The notes beneath the pieces were generated by a model. It saw only the letters and a list, made by a program, of their open reading frames with translations, was not told where the DNA came from and made no database searches. A stretch of DNA of 6,226 bases, from NCBI GenBank assembly GCA_019419485.1, contig DXZV01000002.1:4234-10459 (forward strand). Direction: 5' to 3'. The number at the start of each line of letters is the position of its first letter. The first letter of the stretch is position 1. The stretch comes from Collinsella sp. (GTDB lineage: Bacteria; Actinomycetota; Coriobacteriia; Coriobacteriales; Coriobacteriaceae). Below, piece after piece: positions 1-4,601 of this stretch. The position numbers and the translations under genes are program-made.

Positions 1-21
1 CCCGGTGGCTCTGTGTTTGCA

Positions 22-39
22 CAATGGCAACGTTAACAT
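22..39. promoter_or_regulatory. Candidate LacI-type operator O1 (distal)
   Basis: The 18-mer CAATGGCAACGTTAACAT is 16/18 identical to a second site at 167-184. It is centred on an AACGTT core (29-34), and the outer arms AATG (23-26) and CATT (37-40) are exactly symmetric about position 31.5. An even-length dyad with a central CG is the usual operator form for LacI/GalR-family repressors (established knowledge). Its assignment to the repressor encoded at 199-1203 is inferred from proximity. It lies about 160 bp before that gene and could also serve a gene beyond the left edge of the window. Confidence 0.55.
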
Positions 40-126
40 TTGGTAGACAAAAGCCGTTCGGGGAAGCAAAAATGTCGGTGAACGGTAGGTTTTGGGTGGT
101 GAGCGTATGGTGGGGGAGGCGTTGGA

Positions 127-132
127 TATACT
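127..132 (+). promoter_or_regulatory. Possible -10 box of the lacI-family gene
   Basis: TATACT matches the bacterial -10 consensus at 5 of 6 positions and lies about 67 bp before the repressor start codon. No convincing -35 hexamer sits 16-18 bp upstream, so this is tentative. If real, transcription would begin near 139, between the two candidate operators, and the proximal operator would be in the 5' leader. Confidence 0.3.
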
Positions 133-166
133 TGAAGACGTTTCATTTGACTGCGCAAGGTGCCAC

Positions 167-184
167 CAATGGCATCGTTGACAT
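167..184. promoter_or_regulatory. Candidate LacI-type operator O2 (proximal)
   Basis: CAATGGCATCGTTGACAT is the second copy of the 18-mer at 22-39, differing at two positions. It keeps partial dyad symmetry around the central CG at 176-177 (ATG/CAT arms and GCA/TGC-type inner pairs). It ends 14 bp before the repressor ATG, where bound protein would block initiation or elongation. The centre-to-centre distance to the distal copy is 145 bp, close to 14 helical turns, which is compatible with looping (inference). Confidence 0.55.
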
Positions 185-198
185 AGAAAGATCGACCT

Positions 199-1203
199 AT
201 GGCCGCTGTTAAAAAATCGGTATCCGTCAAAGACGTAGCGCGCCTCGCGGGCGTCTCGGAGCAGACAGTCTCGCGTACGGTGCACGATTCGCCCAGCGTG
301 CGCCCCGAGACCAAGGAACGCGTGCGTGCCGCCATGCGCGAGCTGGGGTATCGCCCCAATTTTGCCGGTCGATCGTTGCGCCGTGGCAAGTTTAAGACCG
401 TCGGCGTCGCCATGTTCAACATTACCGGCACCGGCAATCTCGACCGTATGGAGGGCTTTGCCGCAGCGGCCGACAAACATGGCTATGCCATCACCCTCAC
501 TAAAGTAGACGGGCATCCGTATACCCTCGAGAGCGCATCGTCGCGCATGAGCGCACTGCCGGTGGATGGCATGGTTGTGATTATGAACCGCATGCCGGCG
601 GACTTTGGAACCTTCGAGCCGCTGCCCGGCATGCAGACGGTGCTCGTTACGATGTTGGAGCACCCGCTCTGTTCAACGGTCGATAACGACCAGTTCGATT
701 GTTCGCGCCAGGTGGTCGAGTATTTGCTGGGGCAGGGACACAAGACTGTGCACTTTATCTCGTGTCCCGAGCGCTCGCTTTCGGGCATGCGGCGCGAGGA
801 AGGCTGGCGTGAGACATTGCGTGCGCATGGCATTGAGCCCCCGCAGCTCGTGCGTGGCGACTGGACGGCGCAGAGTGGATATGCTGCCGGCCAGGCGCTT
901 GCGGATGATCCGACCTGCACGGCCATTTATGCCTCCAACGATGCCATGGCATATGGCTGCATCCGTGGGCTCGAGTCGCGCGGGAAGTGCGTGCCCCAGG
1001 ACGTGAGCGTGGTGGGTGTTGATGACAGCCTGGGCGATATCGTGCCCGATTGTCGCTTGACCACGGTGCGCTTTGACAACAAGCGCGTCGGCATGTGGGC
1101 GGTCGACAAGATTGCCGGCGCCGATGGGGGTGCGTCTGGCGTGGAGCACATGCTGTTTCCGGGCGTGCTCGTCGAGGGCGATACGGTGCGCGATGTACGC
1201 TAG
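199..1203 (+). CDS. LacI/GalR-family transcriptional repressor
   Basis: A 334-aa protein, normal for the LacI family. Residues 8-29 form the N-terminal LacI helix-turn-helix (core VKDVARLAGVSEQTVSR). Residues 51-64 are the hinge (YRPN..GRSL), and from about residue 66 there is a periplasmic-binding-protein-like effector domain. Family motifs are visible in order: VDND (161-164), the ASNDAMAYG segment (245-253), VVGVDD (271-276) and the LTTV motif (287-290). The ATG at 199 is chosen because it places the HTH at the usual distance from the N-terminus; the ribosome site (AGAAAG, 185-190) is weak. The protein is a cytoplasmic DNA-binding sensor, most likely of a sugar or sugar phosphate. It sits directly before lacF, which suggests control of this locus, but the lac operons of Gram-positive bacteria are classically controlled by the DeoR-type LacR. 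The two dyads just upstream suggest autoregulation. The effector and targets are not readable from sequence. No clear terminator follows the gene. Confidence 0.93.
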   Translation: MAAVKKSVSVKDVARLAGVSEQTVSRTVHDSPSVRPETKERVRAAMRELGYRPNFAGRSLRRGKFKTVGVAMFNITGTGNLDRMEGFAAAADKHGYAITLTKVDGHPYTLESASSRMSALPVDGMVVIMNRMPADFGTFEPLPGMQTVLVTMLEHPLCSTVDNDQFDCSRQVVEYLLGQGHKTVHFISCPERSLSGMRREEGWRETLRAHGIEPPQLVRGDWTAQSGYAAGQALADDPTCTAIYASNDAMAYGCIRGLESRGKCVPQDVSVVGVDDSLGDIVPDCRLTTVRFDNKRVGMWAVDKIAGADGGASGVEHMLFPGVLVEGDTVRDVR

Positions 1204-1233
1204 GGCGCGGATCTGTTTGGGTTGCCGCTAATT

Positions 1234-1253
1234 GTGTTCGATATTGTTCAAAT
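1234..1253 (+). promoter_or_regulatory. TGTTC tandem operator upstream of lacF
   Basis: GTGTTCGATATTGTTCAAAT contains two TGTTC boxes (1235-1239 and 1245-1249) exactly 10 bp apart, one helical turn. It matches 17 of 20 positions of the element at 3257-3276 before lacA. TGTTCGATA also resembles the half-site of DeoR/GlpR-family operators (E. coli GlpR half-site TGTTCGATA, from established knowledge). I infer a shared regulator binding site linking lacF and lacAB into one regulon. Confidence 0.55.
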
Positions 1254-1263
1254 TGGTTTAAAA

Positions 1264-1292
1264 ACCGTTCACGGGCGAAAAGTGACCGTTCA
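1264..1292 (+). repeat. ACCGTTCA direct repeats, 21 bp apart
   Basis: The octamer ACCGTTCA occurs at 1264-1271 and 1285-1292. The 21-bp period is two helical turns, so both copies face the same side of the DNA. The location in the lacF leader suggests a regulator site. CGTTCA is one base from TGTTCA, so these may be weak members of the TGTTC series on either side. Confidence 0.4.
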
Positions 1293-1315
1293 TAGCTCGA
1301 AATTACGTTTTGCGC

Positions 1316-1344
1316 TGTTCTTTTTTGTTTGAATGTTATTGTTT
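1316..1344 (+). promoter_or_regulatory. Second TGTTY cluster upstream of lacF
   Basis: TGTTC (1316-1320) and TGTTT (1326-1330) are again exactly 10 bp apart, with a T-rich spacer and a further TGTTT at 1340-1344. The spacing repeats that of the element at 1235-1249, so this is probably an auxiliary binding site for the same regulator. The low-GC stretch (about 1310-1350) also probably includes the lacF promoter. TTGTTT (1325-1330) could be a -35 box with a poor -10 near 1348-1353, but I cannot place it firmly. Confidence 0.35.
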
Positions 1345-1417
1345 CTGTCATACACAACGCAGCGCGTATGCCCGGACGCGATGCTCTCCATTGGTTCATA
1401 TGTGAAAGGAACGCAAC

Positions 1418-1756
1418 ATGGCAACCAAAGAAGAAATCTCGATGGTTGGATTCGAGATTGTCGCATACGCAGGTGACGCCCAGACCGATCTGCTTGCAGC
1501 GCTCGATGCTGCTCGCGAGGGTGACTTTGAGAAGGCCGAGCAGCTGCACAAGGATGCCAGCGATGCGCTTATCGGTGCCCACGACACGCAGACCAAGCTG
1601 CTTTCGCAGGAGGCCGGCGGTGGCGAGATGGAGATGACCTTCATCATGGCTCACGCTCAGGATACCCTCATGACCACTATGATCCTGGAGAAGCAGGCCC
1701 GCTTTACCATCGATGCCTATAAGCGCATTGCCGAGCTCGAGGCCAAGCTCGCCTAA
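1418..1756 (+). CDS. lacF: PTS lactose/cellobiose-specific IIA component
   Basis: A 112-aa protein, close to the 100-110 aa usual for the PTS IIA Lac family (PF02255). It is an all-helical cytoplasmic phosphocarrier that accepts phosphate from HPr and passes it to IIB. The signature MAHAQDTLMTT is present: His79 matches the phosphorylated His78 of lactococcal LacF, and Asp82 matches the metal-binding Asp81 of the trimer core. The N-terminal MVGFEIVAYAGDA segment (9-21) is also typical. A ribosome site GAAAGGA (1404-1410) lies 7 nt before the ATG. The gene stands alone: no IIB/IIC (lacE) or phospho-beta-galactosidase (lacG) is adjacent, and a strong terminator follows. The partner transporter must therefore be encoded elsewhere. 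Lactose or galactose is the likely substrate given lacABC nearby; sequence alone cannot exclude cellobiose-type sugars. Confidence 0.93.
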   Translation: MATKEEISMVGFEIVAYAGDAQTDLLAALDAAREGDFEKAEQLHKDASDALIGAHDTQTKLLSQEAGGGEMEMTFIMAHAQDTLMTTMILEKQARFTIDAYKRIAELEAKLA

Positions 1757-1783
1757 CGAGCCCTCACAACCAAGTCCCCTTCC

Positions 1784-1818
1784 AAAAGCTCTGCCGCTAC
1801 CCGCGGCAGGGCTTTTTT
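1784..1818 (+). terminator. Rho-independent terminator after lacF
   Basis: The stem pairs 1784-1797 with 1803-1816 (AAAAGCTCTGCCGC with GCGGCAGGGCTTTT, one T-G pair), with a 5-nt loop and a T run at 1813-1818. It begins 27 nt after the lacF stop. It separates lacF from the next gene, so lacF is transcribed alone or as lacI-lacF. Confidence 0.92.
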
Positions 1819-1831
1819 CTGTTCTCCTCCA

Positions 1832-1898
1832 AGTTGCGGTGAAATGGGGACTGAATAGAGGCCGGCGGGCGCAAAACAATCCCTATTTCACCGCAACT
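1832..1898. repeat. Long palindromic repeat element (REP/MITE-like)
   Basis: The arm AGTTGCGGTGAAATGGGGA (1832-1850) is the inverted complement of 1880-1898 over 19 positions, with a single G-T pair at 1846/1884. The outer 14 bp are perfect. The loop is 29 nt and GC-rich. There is no T run, so it is not an ordinary terminator. It is intergenic and non-coding, and its size and form fit a REP-like or miniature repeat unit. From memory, similar TTGCGGTGAAAT sequences recur in Coriobacteriia genomes, which I cannot verify here. Confidence 0.6.
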
Positions 1899-1908
1899 CA
1901 TCCCGAGA

Positions 1909-1949
1909 TAGTCATTGGGGACGTTCTTAAACGACTAGTCATTGGGGAC
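1909..1949 (+). repeat. Two exact copies of a TAGTCATTGGGGAC 14-mer
   Basis: The 14-mer occurs at 1909-1922 and 1936-1949, 27 bp apart. Between them lies the 8-bp palindrome GACTAGTC (1933-1940), overlapping the second copy. The arrangement looks like decayed palindromic repeat units of the kind mobilised by REP-associated tyrosine transposases. No transposase gene is present, and the mobilisation idea is inference. Confidence 0.5.
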
Positions 1950-1998
1950 AGTCTTGGTGCGCTCCGTTTGTCCTCCCGTTCGATTTTTGCTCGGTGGG

Positions 1999-2004
1999 TA
2001 TACT
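1999..2004 (+). promoter_or_regulatory. Probable -10 box for the membrane-protein gene
   Basis: TATACT sits 39 bp before the ATG at 2043, preceded by a TG-containing GGTGGG. This gives a start near 2011 and a short leader ending in AGGAGG (2030-2035). The -35 region is weak (around CCGTTC, 1976-1981). The preceding terminator makes an independent promoter here necessary. Confidence 0.4.
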
Positions 2005-2042
2005 TCCTTTCGCATTAAACGCCGGACTGAGGAGGTATCCAA

Positions 2043-3074
2043 ATGCCGGATAACGGGTCAATACAAAAAAGAGGCGCGCACGAGATGGCTCATGGGCGTC
2101 CTGTCCAGATAACCGAGCACACGACGGTAACCGAGCTGCAGCCCAGCCTGTCCGATGTCGTGTGCGCAAACAAAAAGCTGCAGATTGGCTTTATCGTTGC
2201 GCTCGTGGTGCTGGCGCTGCTGTCGGGCTTTGTGGCTCGTCCGCATTTCGCCGATACCAAAACTCGGGACTCCACCATCGAGGTCATCGACCAAAAGAAA
2301 GGCAACGTTTTGGCGCTCACGACCTCGTGCGTGGCGCTGTCTGCGGGCATTACCGCGCTGCCGGGTGATACGGGAACGCCGGTTGCCGAGCAGCTCGCGC
2401 AGCTTTCAGGCAACCTTGGTATCGTGCTTGCCGTGCTATACCTAGAGAAATATTTGCTCACGATTTTGTGGTCGGTTGGCCTGGGCATCTTAATCCCGTT
2501 TGCGTTGGGGCTCTTTGCGGTGTCGCTCGGCATTCACGGGCGCTGGAGCACGAGCGCTGTCCTGCGCCGTGTGGCGACGCGCGTGCTGGTGGTTGCCGTG
2601 ATCGGCATGGCGCTCGTGCCCGCGAGCGTATGGGTGTCGCAGAAGGTCGATGAAACGTATCGCGTAAGTATTGAGCAAGCTGAGCAAAAGGCTGCGGACG
2701 CTGCGGATGCGGCCGACACCACGGACAAGTCAGCCGAGACCAGCTCAAAATCGAACAAGAAAAAATCCGAGGCCACGGAGTCCAAAAACGTGCTCGAGCA
2801 GTTGACTGATGGGGCGTCGAGCCTTGTTACGTCGGTGACCAGCGGCGCCAAGCAGATGACCGATGAGATCGTGCGGCAGGTGACCGATCTGATTGAAGGC
2901 GTCATCGTGATGATCGTGACTTCGTGCGTTATCCCGCTGCTGGTGCTCGTGGCGTTCCTGTGGCTGGGACACGTACTGCTGGGGATCGATATCTCCGGTC
3001 CCGCGAACTATCTGACGGGCCGCTTTCTGAGTGTTCCGTCCAAGCACGCCAAAAAGGGTGGGCAGTCCGAGTAG
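2043..3074 (+). CDS. Multi-pass membrane protein of unknown function
   Basis: A 343-aa protein. AGGAGG (2030-2035) lies 7 nt before the ATG, so the start is well supported. There is no cleavable signal peptide. Hydrophobic segments lie at about 47-64, 125-140, 141-164, 180-199 and 286-313. A charged, Ala/Ser/Lys-rich, probably coiled-coil or disordered stretch (about 203-250) separates the last segment from the rest, and the C-terminus is basic (334-339). Notable motifs are ALPGDTGTPVAEQLAQLS (105-122), YLEKYLLT (133-140) and PASVWVS (193-199). I recall the LPGDTGTP...YLEKYLLT pattern from uncharacterised four-to-five-segment membrane proteins in Clostridia, but know no function and assign none. 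The gene has its own promoter and terminator, and nothing ties it to sugar metabolism except position. Its presence between lacF and lacA looks like an inserted or relocated unit. Confidence 0.85.
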   Translation: MPDNGSIQKRGAHEMAHGRPVQITEHTTVTELQPSLSDVVCANKKLQIGFIVALVVLALLSGFVARPHFADTKTRDSTIEVIDQKKGNVLALTTSCVALSAGITALPGDTGTPVAEQLAQLSGNLGIVLAVLYLEKYLLTILWSVGLGILIPFALGLFAVSLGIHGRWSTSAVLRRVATRVLVVAVIGMALVPASVWVSQKVDETYRVSIEQAEQKAADAADAADTTDKSAETSSKSNKKKSEATESKNVLEQLTDGASSLVTSVTSGAKQMTDEIVRQVTDLIEGVIVMIVTSCVIPLLVLVAFLWLGHVLLGIDISGPANYLTGRFLSVPSKHAKKGGQSE

Positions 3075-3108
3075 CTAAAACAGCTGTATATACCGGGGAA
3101 TACCGCCG

Positions 3109-3143
3109 AAGGGCGGCCGAGACACGTTCTCGGCCGCCCTTTT
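3109..3143 (+). terminator. Rho-independent terminator after the membrane-protein gene
   Basis: A perfect 14-bp stem pairs 3109-3122 (AAGGGCGGCCGAGA) with 3128-3141. It has a 5-nt loop (CACGT) and runs into TTTTG and then TTTG. It lies 34 nt past the stop codon and insulates the membrane-protein gene from the lacA operon. Confidence 0.92.
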
Positions 3144-3211
3144 GTTTGTTGAACACGTGGTCGCTACGTCCGTGCCGGGCCCAAACGGTCAGCAATCATC
3201 CGTAAACGGTA

Positions 3212-3231
3212 TTTGTTCAAAAAAGAACAAA
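3212..3231. promoter_or_regulatory. Palindromic operator, TGTTC-N6-GAACA type
   Basis: TTTGTTCAAAAAAGAACAAA has perfect 7-bp arms around a 6-nt A tract. The core TGTTC-N6-GAACA (3214-3229) has the arm sequence and spacing of the E. coli GlpR operator TGTTCGATAACGAACA, a DeoR-family site (established knowledge). No terminator-type T run follows. It lies 150 bp before lacA, in an AT-rich control region, and I infer a binding site for a DeoR-family regulator, possibly a LacR encoded elsewhere. Confidence 0.55.
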
Positions 3232-3256
3232 GATAAACAAATAATGGTTGCAGTCG

Positions 3257-3287
3257 GTGTTCGAATATGTTCAAATAAACATGAACA
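3257..3287 (+). promoter_or_regulatory. TGTTC tandem operator upstream of lacA
   Basis: GTGTTCGAATATGTTCAAAT (3257-3276) carries TGTTC boxes at 3258-3262 and 3268-3272, 10 bp apart. It matches 17 of 20 bases of the element before lacF (1234-1253). An inverted GAACA (3283-3287) follows. The low-GC stretch from 3208 to 3290 probably holds the lacA promoter as well, although no clear -35/-10 pair can be placed. The remaining leader (3288-3381) shows no further strong element. Confidence 0.55.
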
Positions 3288-3381
3288 GTGAAGAACCGCA
3301 CATTCAGATGCCCGGACCTGAACGCGATTCAACACTTCCAAACAGAAACTACGCACCTGCGTATCTCTCAAGGAGGATGTC

Positions 3382-3810
3382 ATGAGGGTTGTAATCGCTT
3401 CCGATGCCGACGGTATGTCGATGAAGGAGTCCATCAAGGAGATGCTCATCGCCGACGGTCACGAGGTCGTCGACTATTCCGAGACCCCTGCCGCGGACTT
3501 TGTCGATTCCGCGACCGCCGTTGCCAAGGACCTGCTGGAGCACAAGGATTCCCAGGGCTTCGCATTCGATAAGTACGGCGTCGGCTCCTATATGGCCGCC
3601 GTCAAGATCAAGGGCATGGTCGTCGCCAACATTTCCGACGAGCGCTCCGCCTACATGACCCGCGAGCACAACGGCTCGCGCATGGTCACCATGGGCCCGG
3701 GCGTTGTGGGCACCGAGGTCGCCAGGAAGATCGCCCGCGAGTTCCTGCGCGCCCAGTACGCCGGCGGCCGTCACCAGATCCGTGTCGACATGCTCAACAA
3801 GATGGCCTAA
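3382..3810 (+). CDS. lacA: Galactose-6-phosphate isomerase subunit LacA
   Basis: A 142-aa protein, the same length as LacA in Staphylococcus and Streptococcus (about 141-142). With LacB it forms the heteromeric RpiB/LacA/LacB-family enzyme that converts D-galactose-6-phosphate to D-tagatose-6-phosphate in the cytoplasm. Recognisable segments are the N-terminal IASDADG (5-11), VVDYSE (29-34), FVDSATAVAKD (40-50), ISDERSAYMTREHNGSRM (84-101) and the hallmark C-terminus GGRHQIRVDMLNKM. His96 matches the conserved LacA active-site His. Where LacB has the catalytic Cys loop CGTGIG, LacA has DKYGVGS (63-69), as expected for the Cys-less subunit. AAGGAGGA (3370-3377) sits 4 nt before the ATG, a strong ribosome site. 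It is the first gene of lacA-lacB-epimerase-lacC, 63 nt ahead of lacB, with strongly biased, C-ending codons suggesting high expression. Confidence 0.96.
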   Translation: MRVVIASDADGMSMKESIKEMLIADGHEVVDYSETPAADFVDSATAVAKDLLEHKDSQGFAFDKYGVGSYMAAVKIKGMVVANISDERSAYMTREHNGSRMVTMGPGVVGTEVARKIAREFLRAQYAGGRHQIRVDMLNKMA

Positions 3811-3873
3811 CGAGAGCCACCGAGAACTCGAACTTCTACCTCAACTTGTGAATTCAGACGAAAGGACGTTCTG

Positions 3874-4398
3874 ATGAAGAAGACCATCGCAATCGGTTGC
3901 GACCATATCGTTACGGACGAGAAGATCTATCTGGCCGACCGCTTGGAGCAGGCTGGCTACAAGGTGCTCGACTGCGGCACCTACAGCCACACCCGTACGC
4001 ACTACCCCATCTACGGCAAGGCCGTGGGCGAGGCTGTTGCCAGCGGCAAGGCCGACTTTGGCGTGGCCCTGTGCGGCACCGGCATCGGCATCACCAACGC
4101 CGTCAACAAGGTTCCCGGCGCCCGCTGCGCCCTGGTTCGCGACATGACCTCTGCCCTGTATGCCCGTCGCGAGCTCAACGCCAACATTGTGGGCTTTGGC
4201 GGCAAGATCACCGGCGAGTTCCTGATGGCCGACATTATGCTTGCCTTCCTGGAGGAGCCCTACGAGAAGACCCCCGAGCACGATGCCCTGATTGCCAAGA
4301 TCGATGCCTGCAATAAGGCCGACGCTGAGGCTCAGGCTGACCCGCACTTCTTTGACGAGTTCCTGGAGAAGTGGGACCGCGGCGAATACCATGATTAG
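3874..4398 (+). CDS. lacB: Galactose-6-phosphate isomerase subunit LacB
   Basis: A 174-aa protein, near the 171 aa of other LacB proteins. It is the partner of LacA in galactose-6-phosphate isomerase, the first committed step of the tagatose-6-phosphate pathway. The sequence is very close to known LacB. Its visible segments are IGCDHIVTDEK (7-17), THYPIYGK (42-49), CGTGIGITNAVNKVPG (67-82), LVRDMTSALYARRELNAN (87-104), GFGG (107-110) and the C-terminal EFLEKWDRGEYHD. Cys67 in the CGTGIG loop corresponds to the catalytic cysteine of the RpiB fold, and Asp10-His11 are the N-terminal phosphosugar-site residues. GAAAGGA (3860-3866) lies 7 nt before the ATG. The 63-nt gap from lacA holds no terminator, so the two are cotranscribed, as a heteromeric enzyme requires. 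Confidence 0.96.
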   Translation: MKKTIAIGCDHIVTDEKIYLADRLEQAGYKVLDCGTYSHTRTHYPIYGKAVGEAVASGKADFGVALCGTGIGITNAVNKVPGARCALVRDMTSALYARRELNANIVGFGGKITGEFLMADIMLAFLEEPYEKTPEHDALIAKIDACNKADAEAQADPHFFDEFLEKWDRGEYHD

Positions 4399-4430
4399 CG
4401 GGTATCCGGCGTAATTAACTAGTCCGTTGA

Positions 4431-4462
4431 CGGCTCGCGTTTCTGTGAGGGGACGCGGGCCG
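4431..4462 (+). other. Stem-loop between lacB and the epimerase gene
   Basis: CGGCTCGCGT (4431-4440) pairs with ACGCGGGCCG (4453-4462) over 10 bp with one T-G pair and a 12-nt loop. The following sequence is GTTTGC, too short a T run for a confident terminator. It could be a leaky terminator or an mRNA-stabilising hairpin that raises lacAB expression over the downstream genes. It starts 32 nt after the lacB stop, in a 203-nt gap that otherwise holds only a smaller hairpin (CAGCCC/GGGCTG around 4472-4495) and a TGTTC pair (4505-4517). Confidence 0.4.
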
Positions 4463-4504
4463 GTTTGCTATCAGCCCAATTGGCCCAGCGGGCTGGACGT
4501 GCAT

Positions 4505-4517
4505 TGTTCTTTTGTTT
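4505..4517 (+). promoter_or_regulatory. TGTTC/TGTTT motif before the epimerase gene
   Basis: TGTTC (4505-4509) and TGTTT (4513-4517) resemble the TGTTCTTTTTTGTTT stretch before lacF (1316-1330), but the spacing is 8 bp, not 10. It could be a weak internal operator or promoter element in the 203-nt lacB-epimerase gap. Support is thin. Confidence 0.2.
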
Positions 4518-4601
4518 GCGGCGCTGCCTCATTACCTTTCTGCTAAAGGCACGACGTTCACAATGGATCGTGCGAGATGATATGTGAAGGAGAAGATTCC
4601 C

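Noticed and set aside
182..201. CATAG/CTATG dyad overlapping the repressor start codon as an extra operator
   Set aside because: Only the outer five bases and a central GATC pair; the inner positions mismatch and there is no second copy, unlike the 18-mer pair.
24..212. Small 62-aa plus-strand open frame before the repressor gene
   Set aside because: It has no ribosome site, its start lies inside the distal operator dyad, it overlaps the repressor start, and its composition is not protein-like.
755..1879. 374-aa open frame on the minus strand
   Set aside because: It lies opposite the repressor gene and lacF and runs through the lacF terminator. Its sequence is Arg/His/Pro-rich low-complexity typical of antisense of high-GC genes, with no recognisable domain.
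3288..3572. 94-aa plus-strand open frame overlapping the lacA start
   Set aside because: It shares most of its length with lacA in another frame and its Arg/Cys-rich composition is non-coding in character; lacA has the strong ribosome site.
3841..4392. 183-aa open frame on the minus strand opposite lacB
   Set aside because: It is a mirror of the strongly coding lacB gene, rich in Gly/Val/Ala/Leu, with no family resemblance. lacB itself is unmistakable.
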